Part shown: positions 34,546-45,616 of the stretch, one piece after another
Numbering within the stretch: position 1 is the stretch's first letter
Layout of the letters: every line of letters starts with the position of its first letter
Source of the DNA: Plantago ovata
Lineage: Eukaryota > Streptophyta > Magnoliopsida > Lamiales > Plantaginaceae
DNA length: 64,000 nt
NCBI GenBank assembly: GCA_028274465.1
Contig: CM051457.1
Coordinates: forward strand, 52,550,425 to 52,614,424
Reading direction: 5' to 3'
Program-made: the position numbers and the translations under genes
The notes under the pieces: generated by a model
Seen by the model: the letters and a program-made list of their open reading frames with translations, nothing else
What the model was told of the DNA's origin: nothing
Database searches by the model: none

Positions 34546-35808
34546 TGATGAATGTGTATTTTACACTTTCATTTGAGTCTTTTTCACCTATTTTAGCTAT
34601 CCTCTATGTTAATTTAGCCATATTTTAGTGCATTTTATTAGAATAGTGTCACGTTTCCTTTTAGTTTTTATTTTACAGGCTTTGGTTGAAAAACGAGGTT
34701 TTCCGAGCAATTATATTGAAGTAGACAAGGAATTGGTGTTCCAAAAGCCTAATTGGAGTATCTGAAAGATACCGGATAGGATTTGAAGTCTAGGGGCCGA
34801 ATCTGGAGGCTAGAAGGTCACTAGAAGGCAGAAACCGAGTCCGAAAAGGGGAAGAAATTCAAAAACGCGTCGAAAACGCGTTTTGGGCCGAAAAACACTC
34901 CCAAGCGAGTCGCGCGGGACGTCGGGCGAATCGCCCCACACCAGGCGAATCGCCCGGTGTGTGGGGCCCTTCGCCCCACACAATTCGAAGGCCTATACAC
35001 AGTTGCTCAGTTTTCATCGTTTTTCATACTTTTCCAGATCTTTTCTCTCACCTTTCTCTGTAGTTTTAGGTAGGAATTTCCCAGAGCCTGTTCTGGGGGT
35101 TCTTAGCTTAGGAGATACTTTTTCTTAGCAGTTTGGAGCTTGTGAGATCGCGATTCTTCGGAGATTGACAACCTTCGGTAACATTGTATCTTACAGTTTT
35201 TCTACTTATTTTTATATATCTTTCATCATGTTTTCATTCATTCGTGGTATGATTTCTGTTGATTGCATGACAACTATGAGTAGCTAAACTTCTCGTTGGT
35301 GATAGTATGTGATTTCTTAGCGAAGGGTTGATAATTATGCTAATGGCTATATCGCACATTATACCTAGAGTTATTGCTTTGTTTCTTTGATCTATCTAAA
35401 TCTCTATCTTCGTAAAGTTGAATAATTACTGAACACAATTAGACAATTCATTGATGTTTGATCTATCTAAATCTATATCTTCGTAGTGTTGAATAATTAC
35501 AATTGGACAACTCATTGATCAAAGATCTCTATGCAAAACCGGGGAATTTATGCATGATTATTAACCTGCTATGCTTTGAATGACCATACTATCACCAATC
35601 TCCATTACCTGTTAAGAAAAACCTTTGCTAAGTCGTCTGCTGTTTTATATTCTTAAGTTAAATTAGATAAAGCTAGTTATAGTCCTTAGAGATCGACACT
35701 CGAGGTTATTCTACTGCTACACTACAGTTTTCGTTGTAGATGAGAATTGCCTTTGGCTAAATACAAATTTATTTGATTCGTTGGGACCCGACATCCAAAC
35801 GTTCATCA
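34546..35808 (+). mobile_element. family A LTR3 (3' LTR of A5)
   Basis: Complete LTR of 1,263 bp, TGATGAATGTG to CGTTCATCA. The flank to its right (GTCGC, 35809-35813) belongs to element C; the matching left flank of the composite would lie left of A1 and is lost. The palindrome array is at 34905-34980; the TATA-like box is degraded. Confidence 0.85.
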
Positions 35809-35894
35809 GTCGCTCTGTAGAGTAACTTCTTTTTCATTATACTTGCTCTTGCTCTTCTTTTTGAGATTTTTCTCCGTTCGGGAGGCCGAACATA

Positions 35895-37716
35895 ATGAAT
35901 ATACCTAAAAGGACCTCTCGGACTATCACCAACCATCCTAACTTCTTCTTTGCCTACCCCTTTAGGATTTCCGAGAGGAGCGACGACAGCAAGAATCACC
36001 GTGAAGTTGGAGAGTATGGGAGCGACCATACTACGTCAGCCGATACGTCAGATATATCGGCGACATTTTTAGACAACACCTTGGAGCATGCCGCCACGGA
36101 AGAGGAGCCCGTTGTTTAATCCGGAGAAGAGGAAGGATCCGATGAGGAGGAACAACTCGAGGAGGGTGAAGAAGGCGAAAATGCCAATAACGAGGAGGAT
36201 GATGATGATGAAAGCGAGGAGGAGGAGGATGCATACCAACTTGTTACTCGTAAGAGGCGTCGTAGCGAAGACGATGACTTCATTGATGACAGGACCGAGG
36301 AGGAGGGGGGTCCTTCTAATCACAGGGTGTCCGCAGAGTTAATCACTTTAGCCGCCCAAGTACACGACAGAAATTACGGTGCTGTAAATGTAGTGCCTCC
36401 GACGGATATTCGGATCGAGGATATGGATGACAAGGATCGACCCGACTTGGCTCTGTCTTTATACGAGGAGGGTGATCATTCCGTTCAGCGCGGCAAGGAT
36501 ATCATGTCGATTGATAGCAATGACAGCGAGCGATGATGATGATGACGCTACATCTCCTCGAACTACCCCACCGCCAAAGAGGGTTAGGTTCCCTCCTCAA
36601 ACTATTCGTCGAACCATAGTCACCGATGACGAGGAGGAACCTCCCCTGGCCTTAATGGATGTGCACGGGAATGAAGCTGGTCCGAGCACTGCAGAACCCT
36701 TGTCTCCTTCTGTCTTGGAGATGCACATGCAAGCTCTGAGAGATGTGCATAGGTACGCTCCCGAGGAGGAGACCAGCTATCACTCAGTGTTTCCTCGCAC
36801 AATCGACTTCTCATTTATGAGTAACACCCGACCACCCAATCCTTTAGAAGAACAAGAGTACCAACTTCATCTCGCGCAGCGAGCAGCCGACCAAGCAAAG
36901 GCTAGTACCGGGGAGCCTAAGAGAGCGAAGAAGCGCTCTCGCTCTCGTAAGAGTGAGAAAGCTAAGGCCGTCGAGGAGCCTAAGTCCGGTCAGGCTGCTC
37001 AGAATAAGTTCACAAACAGTGCTCGCAACGTAGACCTCCCCGATCCTGAGGGTGAGAAGAACGAGGATGGCATCATCCTGATAACCGCCACTACTGTGAA
37101 GGTGGATGAGATCGCTACTCTCCGATGGAAGTACTCCCTTCCTGAGAGTAAGTTCGACATCCTCGTTCCGAAGGATGACCAGAATTTTTACAACGCTCCT
37201 CCCGGATACATGTCCGTTCACTGCTTGAGCCTAGATCGAGGATGGATCTTGCCCTTCTGCGAGGCTTTCCGTGACATTTTCAACACCTTGGGGATCGCTC
37301 CTTGGCAACTAGTGCCAAGTGCTTTTGGGACCTTGGTTTGCTTTGGAGTTTTCTGCAAGAAGAACGGGATCGAGCTGAATTTCCACAACTTCAATCAGCT
37401 TTTTTGGGTCTCGATGAGCTCAGGGAACAAATATTTTTACTACTTCAATGCGCGACCAGGCCTGGGCTTCATCTTGGACGCTCCCAGCTCCTTGGGCTAC
37501 AAATGGTTCCATCGGTACTTCTATATCAAGAAGAAGAAGTTACCGAACATGAGCGAGGAGGATGCGGAGTGGGGAGTTCCTAAAGTGATGTATCGTGGAA
37601 AAATAGCTGAGAAGCATCCTCTGCCAGCGGAGCTAGACGCCTGGGTCATGGAGCTCGAGGAGAAGAATCGAGGACCCAATCCCGAGAAGTATTTCTACTG
37701 GGGTCTCGTTCTTCAG
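35895..37716 (+). pseudogene. antisense accessory gene of C, 5' part (gypsy-type Transposase_28-like)
   Basis: Starts at the ATG at 35895 (MNIPKRTSRTITNHPNFFF). An acidic, Glu/Asp-rich region follows to about 36540. From about 37100 comes a folded domain with the landmarks WKYSLPESKFDILVP, YMSVHCLSLDRGWILPF and a GFILDAPSSLGYKWFHRYF segment. The order (a GLRLP-like 'RGWILPF', then an aQL-P-like 'WQLVPSAFG', then an aromatic W-x-FF end) fits the plant 'putative gypsy type transposon' family (Transposase_28). Antisense ORFs between pol and the 3' LTR are known in Tat-lineage elements such as the Retand group. The gene continues beyond B at 46940. About three breaks. Confidence 0.6.
37712..37716. 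repeat. TSD of element B, left copy
   Basis: TTCAG here and at 46935-46939 bracket element B exactly, the 5-bp duplication made by gypsy integrases. Confidence 0.9.
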
Positions 37717-38034
37717 TCATGAACGTATTTTTGACGCGTTCATCTTGTCTTTTTTACCTTCTTTTGCTATCTTCTAGCCTTGTTTTTTGGTTAGTTTTGG
37801 AGAATAGTGTCACGTTTTGTGTTTTCTGCATTTTCAGGCACTTAGGTATGAAACGACGTTTTTGGAGCTAAAAACGAGCCTTTTTTATGGAAAAGATGGC
37901 CCCGTTGAAGTCCCCCAATCTCCGTGGCTTGTTCGTAAGTGTTTGAGTATCAATAAGCATCGAGAAGGATGAGTCCAAGGCACCCGATGGCCATGCGAGG
38001 GCAAAAAGATTGAGTTTGAAGACAAAAATCTGCC

Positions 38035-38190
38035 CAGGAGCCAAGCTAAGCGCCTGGAATAGTGAAGCGCTCCGCTTCAAATTCCAGGAGCTTTGGCACA
38101 GAAGCCAAGCGAAGCGCTTGGAGTGCCCGAAGCGCTTCGCTTGCCAAGCGCTCCGCTTGGCTTCTCCAAGCGGTCCGCTTGGCAGCGGTT
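38035..38190. repeat. AAGCG...CGCTT palindrome array in B 5' LTR
   Basis: Units such as CCAAGCGGTCCGCTTGG, CCAAGCGCTCCGCTTGG and AAGCGCTTCGCTT follow each other over 150 bp. Each has AAGCG/CGCTT arms with a variable 3-bp centre. The identical array is in the 3' LTR (45940-46090), and related arrays lie inside the element at 41750-41990 and 43885-44030. No clear TATA box was seen downstream. Confidence 0.85.
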
Positions 38191-39264
38191 ACGTTTTCGG
38201 ATTTTCCTTCTTAGATCTGATCTTTGATCATTTTTTGAATATCTTTTGAACTGTAACTTCGTTTGGGAGAGCTCCTAAGCCCCAAAACTCAGAGAATATT
38301 CAGATTACTTTGTATTTTAGCTTGGGATTCAAGGTTTTGATTGGGATTCATCCTTTGTAATCATCTACGGAGAGGTTTTCTTTGCTTTCCACCGATTAGT
38401 GACAGCTTTGGTGGTAACTTGTATCACTCTCTTGTCTTGTAGTTTGATATGATGTATTCTGATTATTATTCATATGAATTGATGTCTATGTTGATGAATA
38501 TGAGTAGCTAATTCTTTTGTGTTGGTGGTAGAATGTAGAATATGCATGCTATGGGTTATGTTTATGCTTACATGACATTGTGATTCAATCTTGCTGCAAA
38601 TCCCTTCATATGATTCTTAGTTGCCTATAAAATATATTCGAATTGAGTATAGTGACAAACTCTTGGTCAATGAAAGCTATAGGATTGTATGTTAGAGATT
38701 TGCAACATGCTAGATAAATGGTGTTGGTGACAAGCACCTCTAAAGTATTGATAGTGATCTTTCATGATGTGTGTCTTAAATTTACCTAGACGAGTTGCTT
38801 AGCAGACTTGATCGAAGGTTCTACGCACTGAACTTGTGAGCATATACGTAACCCATGCATGTGTATTTGATTTCTACCACCAACCATTTTCCAAACTGGT
38901 TTACAACATTCTGATTACTCGTTGCTATTGTTCAAAGGAAACGATTCTCTAAACATTTGAACTCGTTGACTGAAATTACTTGCAAAAACCTCAAGCAAAG
39001 CCACGTTAGGTCCCGAGAGAACGACACTCGGGGACAACTTGCCTTTGCACTCTAATTTGTGTAGTGATAAGTGTTCTTAGGCTTTAAAACAAATTTAATT
39101 GGTGAAAAACGACATCAATCAATTTGGCGCCGCTGCCGGGGACTTAACTCCTTTGGTTGGTGTTTTTGTTTTGTTTTTTTCAGCCAACATCTCTTCTTTG
39201 TCTCATTTCTGTTGTTGTTTCTTTTTGCTTGAGAAACTCACTATCTTGTATTTCAGGTGAGTGC

Positions 39265-41570
39265 ATGCCTAGAACCCGAACGGGTGGACCTATTATTGAA
39301 CCTTTTGTAGACGAGATCAATCGTTTGTTTCAAAGGAGAAGGAGGAATTTGAATCTCGAGTTTGAAGGAGTAGCATCTAGAGCTTCTACTTCTGGTATTC
39401 GGGAAGAGTCTTCTTCTTATCTTTTGGAGCCAATTCTTGAATCGGTTTACTTGGAAGGTGAAATGGCGGAGAGACCTATACGCACACTTACTAAGCCTAC
39501 GGTTGGGGCTAGAGGACCAGCAATTGTCCTCAATGATTCCACAAGGAACTTGGAGATCAAGAATCACATGTTCCAACAACTACCCAAATTCTATGGGATG
39601 GCTAAAGAGGACGTGATAGGGTACTTGAATGAGCTCGAGAACATTGTTTTCCATCTTGGGTGACCAGGAGCTGGTGTTACAGATGATGATCTCCGCATGA
39701 AGGTCTTTTCTATGGGGCTAGGTGATCGTGCAAAGGCTTCGCTCAATACTTTGGAGGCCGGGTCTTTGACAACATGGGATCTTTGCTTTGATAAGTTCAT
39801 GGAGCGTTACTACCCCGCTTCCAAGACAATGGCTATGAAGAGCCAAATTAGCTCCTTCGAGCAGAGGTACGATGAGCCTTTCCACGAGGCCTATGATCGT
39901 TTCATGGGGTTGCATCATCTATGCCCACATAACGGGTATGATAAAGGTCAGCTTCTCCAATTCTTTTACAATGGTTTACATCCTGAGATTCAATCTCAAG
40001 TGGATAGTATTTGTGGAGGTAGTATGGGGGAGTTGCTTCCTTCTCAAGCCCAAGTGAAGCTGGACATGATGTACCGGAATTCCCAAAACCGGAATGTGAG
40101 GGCTCGTGTGCTCCAAAAGGAGCAAAGAGGTGAGGCCAAGGTAGTAGTGGAACAAAATGCCTTTGATTTGTTCGCCCATGAAGTCAAGTAAGCTTTGAGG
40201 CAAAGCGTTCCTTCTCCTTCTACGGAAGTTTGTGGTGTGTGCAAGAACTATGGGCACCCGGCCTACTTATGCCGTTCTGAATTTGCTAGAGAGCAATACA
40301 TCATGAAAGATGTCCGACAAGAAGTATATGCTGCTGAGGGAGAGCAAGTAGTTCGAGATGTGAAATACGGGCAAGGTTATGGCAATATGAGGCCACAAAA
40401 CCGTGGACTCCGAGGTGGGTACCAGAATCAAGGCAACCGTGGTTATTTTCATAACTCAGATCGATCAAAATGCCTATGGGCCTAATCAAGATAGAAGTCG
40501 TCTCAGCTATGGGAACAATTGGTATGAAGGAGCACCGCCTTCTAATCCTACACCTCCACCTCAGGTTGCTAGTTCGGGACCACAAGGTGGAGGGGTGCTT
40601 CCTTCACCTCTCTTCACTCAATGATCTGGTTATGAAGACGAACAAATTCATGGAGCATTACTATCGTAATGAGGCTACTAACAATCAACGCTTTGAGAAG
40701 CTTGAGGCTAGTAGTAGCAACCTCCATAAGAAGCTACAAGAGCTTATAGATCGAGGGGCGAGTAGAGAGCAAGGGAAGTTTCCCGGAAACACGGAAAAGG
40801 CTATGGCCATAACCGTGGTGACTGATTTGCCCGTGGAGATCACGGTTGTGAGAGACAATGCACTAGTTGAGGTGCCAAGTTGCAAGGTAACTGAAACTTG
40901 CAAGGTGAGTGAGGAGCTTGAGACTCCTAAGGTAGTTGTGGAAGAGAAAGTGGTCGCACAATCTGATGCGATAGTTGAGGAAGTGAATGAAAACTCATCG
41001 TCTGAGGATGAGTTGGTGGATATGGTGGAAGTGCCTATCCAAGAGAGCTTTGATGTGGAAATCGGCTTGGGTAAGAAGGATGGAATAGTGGCAACTCTAG
41101 ACACGGGAGCGGGTGTGAATGTCATACCTTTGAACGTGTACGAAGAGTCGGGTTTGTCTGGCTTAAGACCAATGAAGTGCATGGTGCAATTGGCGGATGG
41201 GTCTATGAAGAAGCCATTGGGTGTGATCGAGAATCTAGTAGTAAGAGTCGCCAGTGTAGAGGTCAAGACGAACTTCATCGTCATGCCTACATCCTACGCA
41301 AAGCTCAAGGATGTGGTTCTTTTGGGTAGAGCCTTCATCAACAAAGTACATATGGTGATAGACATGTACCGTCGTACATGTAGCTTCGAGGTAAATGGCA
41401 AGCAACATACGTTGCGAGCCATAGTTAATTCATGTGCTTATGTTGATACTAACGAACTTGTAGGATTCTTTGGTCCTCTTTATGTTCGTCAAGATGTGCA
41501 GGGACTTAGTGCTTTGAAGATCACTTGGACGGGGAAGTCTAGTACCCGATGCAAAATTGATCCCGCATGA
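39265..41570 (+). pseudogene. B gag-protease region
   Basis: Starts at the ATG at 39265 (MPRTRTGGPIIEPFVDEIN). The gag domain resembles family A in outline (KFYGMAKEDVIGYLNELEN, FMERYYPASKTMAM, CPHNGYDKGQ) but is clearly divergent. The CCHC knuckle is VCGVCKNYGHPAYLC. A long acidic region comes before the protease, whose active site is ATLDTGAGVNVIPL; note DTGA rather than the DTGS of family A, both accepted in retropepsins. The final 366 codons are open. A fossil with about two breaks. Confidence 0.8.
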
Positions 41571-41749
41571 GCTAAGATGAGTCAAGCCAATGACTTTTAA
41601 ACGAAGGCGCTTCTCGGGAGGCAACCCAAGGTTGTAGGTAATTGCATATAGATTAGAAGCACGTTTAAAATTTAGTTTCGTTGTTTAGACAAGTTTTTTG
41701 GGGTGAAAATTTAGCAAACGTTGAAAAAAAATGGATTTGGGATCTTCAG

Positions 41750-41990
41750 GTCCCAAGCGAACCGCTTGGAAAGCCCAAGCGGTCCGCTTGGATTTCCAGT
41801 AAGAATCCCATTCTTACTGGAAATCCAAGCGAAGCGCTTGGCAACCCCAAGCGGTCCTCTTGAATTTCCAGTAGACATGAAAATTCCTACTGGAAATCCA
41901 AGCGGAGCGCTTGGGAGTTCCCAAGCGGACCGCTTGCCAAGCGCTTCGCTTGGGACGCCCAAGCGCTTCGCTTGGCTTTCCTTAAGGAAG
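41750..41990. repeat. AAGCG...CGCTT palindrome array before ORF2 of B
   Basis: At least seven units of the LTR-type palindrome, interspersed with inverted words GAATTTCCAGTA/TACTGGAAATCC, lie about 200 bp before the ORF2 leader. This is the same place where family A carries its GGCGAATCGCC array. Confidence 0.85.
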
Positions 41991-42190
41991 CTAAGCAGGG
42001 CACTTGAGATTCAAAGCCTCCCCACTTCGTTTTTTCCTCCATTGCCGATTTTTGCACCCCAAAAATATCAATCTCTCTCAATTCTCCACCAATTCTTGCA
42101 ATCTTGTGCATTTTACAAAGCCCATCATCCCCTCTATCATCTAAACCAATCGAATTTCACGTTTGAAGCATCCATAACAAGGAATCAAAG

Positions 42191-42733
42191 GTACCTCTCA
42201 TGAACCCTAACTTTCTTGAATTTGGGATTTCATCTTAATTAACTTCAATTATGTTATGCATTGGTGAATTAGAGTTTGATAATGATTATTGAGCATGTTT
42301 CTTACTAGATGTGATGTCTAAATTCGAATTTTGCTCCTCTTGATTTATGATTAACTCTAGTGCTCGAATTTTTGCTATTTAATTGTTTGATGATTGTTAG
42401 CCTTGAATTTGAGTTATGTTATGATTCGAATTTTTGCTATGTAATTGTTTGATGATTGTTAGCCTTGAATTTGAGTTATGATTATGATTATGGTGATGTT
42501 GTGATTGCATGAGAATGAGTTGGATTGGTTGGGTGATTTAATTGGAGAGTTTGTTTGCTTGGTTTAGATTCGTATGGATTTATCGTAACGAAGTGTTAAA
42601 GCTTCTCGATTTGTTCATATGAACTTTAGCAAGCCTTCAAACTCACCATGAGATTACTTGAGTGAGTATTGAAGTCTAGGAGTCGAGTCTAAGTCTCATT
42701 GTCTCTTGAAGTTATCTAATAAGATTTTTCTAG
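42191..42733 (+). promoter_or_regulatory. intron-like segment in the ORF2 leader of B
   Basis: CAAAG/GTACCTCTCATGAACCC at the start and TTTTTCTAG at the end bound 543 bp of T-rich sequence that stops five bases before the ORF2 ATG at 42739. Position, length and the ATGAACCCTAA word near the start match the family A leaders, although the rest has diverged. A 44-bp word around TTTTTGCTATGTAATTGTTTG is duplicated inside it (about 42370-42470). Confidence 0.6.
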
Positions 42734-42738
42734 GTACC

Positions 42739-43700
42739 ATGGACACAAGAGCCAAGAAGAAAGCAAGGAAGGATGGAGCTTCAACCTCCAAGGAGATTCC
42801 CCGTGATGAAAGCGACCGTGACCCATACAAAGAATCGGACGCATTGCGGAGGTTCCGATACAACTTCTATAGGGGAGGAGAACGGTCAGTGATTTGGGAC
42901 CGTAGCATCTCCTTTACTTCAAAGGATTTGGACGTATTAAAGGGGACAAAATATGAGAACAAGGGTCTTTTCTTTGATGTACCCTATGCACCCTATGCTC
43001 ACCTGACCAGGCTTATAACGGCGAGAGGATGGACCTTCTATGGGAAAGAACTCTGCGGATGGGATAGAGACCTTGTCGAGGAGTTCCACATTGGCTTCGA
43101 GGACTATAACTATAAGGCCGAAGCAGTAGCTATTCGTGGTGTGATGGTCCCTTTCTCGCCATTGAGTATCACTAGTTTCATTATGGGACTAGAGGAACCC
43201 TTGCGGGAAGACAAGAATAAGGTAGCATACTATGAGAATAATCCCTTTGTGCACTATGTCTATGACCCAACGATTGAGAAGTTTCCGAGGAAGATAGCCG
43301 GGGTTCTGACAACCGAGGACTATAAGCCAAGGAAGACGCGTCTTGATAACACCTTGAGTATAAAGATTTGCATTTGCACGCCCGCATGATCCTACCTTTC
43401 GTGGTCGCTAATCTGATCCCGGGACTCATAACCGAAGAGATAACGCCGGAAGTCGGGCTCTTAGTCTATTCCCTCATGGCGAACCTGCCCATCACTCCCG
43501 GGGACATCATCTTCCAGCAATTTTAGATTAAATGAGAACCCGGTCACCCACTAGTCTTCCCAAATCTGATCACTGTTATGTGTGAGAAAGCAAATGTGCC
43601 CAACATCCGGCTCACCGAGGCATCGAGGGAACCAATCGACATAGAGACACACGATCTGATACTCCACCGCTTCGAAGTAGAGCAATGGTTCGAATCCGAG
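42739..43700 (+). pseudogene. B ORF2, putative plant transposon protein
   Basis: Begins MDTRAKKKARKDGASTSKE, a basic, Ser-rich start as in A2. The core contains ARGWTFYGKELCGW, then RDLVEEFHIGFEDYN, then VAIRGVMVPFSPLSITSFI. The triad of a 'GW' segment, 'LVxEF' and 'VRGxxVxFSPxxI' is the pattern I know from the putative plant transposon protein domain of 3' ORFs in plant LTR elements. No membrane segment is visible, so env-like function is unsupported. About two breaks. Confidence 0.65.
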
Positions 43701-43884
43701 TGATTTTGCGGTGGCGGTATTCCTTTTTGATACTCTTAATTGATGTTATGACTTTTGACTCTTGTACTCTTTATTTGCTTTTGTAGTTGTGGCATGTGTG
43801 CCTTTTGTCGTGATTAGTTTAGTCAAGTTTTGTCTTGGTGCCTTAGGTGATTAAGAGAGGAAAAACATCGAAAATCTGGAAACA

Positions 43885-44030
43885 GGGCCAAGCAAAGCGC
43901 CTGGAAGGGCCAAGCGGTCCGCTTCAAATTCCAGGAAGTTTTGCAACTTCCTGGAAATTCAAGCGGAGCGCCTGGAGCCTCCCAAGCGCTCCGCTTGGCT
44001 CCCGCCAAGCGGTCCGCTTGGACCCTGTAC
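43885..44030. repeat. AAGCG...CGCTT palindrome array after ORF2 of B
   Basis: A third copy of the array in this element, with units such as CCAAGCGGTCCGCTT and CCAAGCGCTCCGCTTGG. Family A has no array at this position. Confidence 0.8.
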
Positions 44031-44289
44031 CCAGATTTTCCTCGTTTTTCCATTCTTCTCACCTTTGCGCACCCGTTCTCACTTGTTTCTTGAGTCCTTT
44101 CAGGTACTACTCATATATAGGAGATTGGACACGAACCTTTATCTCAGGGAAGTGTACTTTCAATCCAATTTTTCCTTTTTTTTCAACTTTTCTTTGCTCG
44201 AGGACGAGCAAAAGTTTAGGTTTGGGGACGGGGTATTGGATTTTCAGTACTATGTGCTTGTGTGGTGCTTGTGTGGTTCGTACATGACT

Positions 44290-45616
44290 GATTTTACTCA
44301 AGTTCATGTGATTTGTCGTGTTTTTTCAAATTTTTGCATGCATATCATCCCTAGATTAGTTGTTGCACGTTGTTGTGTGTGGAGTTTATTGCCAAGTCTT
44401 TTGAAATTTTTTATTGAGTAGACTAAGTGTGTATGACCATTGATCATATGCTGCATCACTTTGCAAGTAGTTTGAGGCTTGTCTCGCTTGGTTTGTCACA
44501 TTCGCATGTGCACTAGTTAAGCTTAGTAGTCTCGACATCACCTTGAGTGGTGTTTCTTCTGCTGCGATTCACGATGGCCTTATGAAATGATGCATGTTAG
44601 AGTCTATGGTTGTAACCCGTGTAATTATGTACGTAAGAGGCGACAAGTTCTTCACCTCGATTTGAGATTGCCAAATGCCTAGGAAGGAGGTAGTGTGAGG
44701 TGTGCGATTCCTTATGTTAAACCTATTCTATTGAATAGGTTTGGGGAGGGGGTTGCTTCGTTGATCTTGTCTTTCGTCTTTGAGTCGTTGTAAAGTTTCC
44801 TTTTTCTTTTTCTTTCTGTTTTGTGTCCCAACTTATTCTTTCAAATAGGTTTGGGGAGGTGTTTTTGACACTTAGTACTGCTGCTTGCCCCTTTATAAAA
44901 GAAAAAAAAAGAGAAAAAGAAAAGAAGAAAAAGAGGGAAAAAAAAGAGAAAAGAAAATATATAAAAAAAAAAAGAGAAGAAAGAAAATAAAGAATAAGAC
45001 CCAAAAGCAAAAGAAGGGTCGTTGCAAGCCAAAAGCAGTCTAGTAAAGTGTCAAGTGTCATGTAAATATTTGTTTTTGAAGTTATCGAGTTGTAAATTCT
45101 ATCTTTCGTTTCGTGTCACCTTTGTCCAAGGCCTGTTCTTGACCACCCTCGTCTTGCTATTCAAGAAGTGGTTGAAAGAGGTTCATTCTTGAGAGTCTGG
45201 GTAGAATAGGGGAGTGTTATCTTTCTAAGGGAACCCTCCTTCGTTTGATGAGAGCCAGTATTGGTTCGCCCTCTCTTGAGGAAAAGTCTCACTTGGTGAA
45301 CAGAAGTAAGCCCTCGGTTTCATAGGCACGGGGCAATTGTAGTATGATAACATGCATCATTGTGTCGTCACTGACCAGGTCCAGGTAGAAGATGTTACGA
45401 GAGACTCCTTTGTTTAACCAAGTGCACTTGAGAATGTGTATATTCGCAATCGAGGCATACTTCAACCTATTTGCATGTCATGCTCATTTGGTTTTGTTCA
45501 TAAGCATTTGGTAGATTCAATAGATTAGTTCACTTTACTTGGCATGAGACTCCTTTTGTGTTGAATTTAGGATAGTTTGTTGCTTGAGGACAATCAAAGG
45601 TTTGGTTTGGGGAGTT
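44290..45616 (+). other. conserved non-coding 3' module of element B
   Basis: Matches the family A module block by block in the same order: GGAGTTTATTGCC, CTCGACATCACC, the paired hairpins at 44720-44741 and 44830-44851, the purine tract at 44895-45015 inside inverted AGCAG-type words, GATGAGAGCCAGTATTGG, GTCGTCACTGACC, then PPT. Conservation exceeds that of the LTRs and is interrupted by small indels out of triplet phase, which argues against a protein-coding reason. Confidence 0.7.

Larger units (their letters stand above)
35809..37716 (-). mobile_element. Tat-lineage gypsy element C, left segment
   Basis: This segment and 46940-55951 belong to one older element whose gag-pol lies on the minus strand; element B separates them with TSD TTCAG. 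It holds the first part of an accessory gene that runs antisense to pol. The 3' LTR of C, expected left of here, was not found; the family A composite is joined directly. Confidence 0.65.

Noticed and set aside
34546-35813. TSD for the family A composite (GTCGC on the right)
   Set aside because: The left partner would lie beyond A1 and is removed by the copia junction, so the duplication cannot be confirmed.
41750-41990. Possible CRISPR-like array of short palindromic repeats
   Set aside because: Units are contiguous or irregularly spaced with no unique spacers of constant length, and the setting is a plant retrotransposon.
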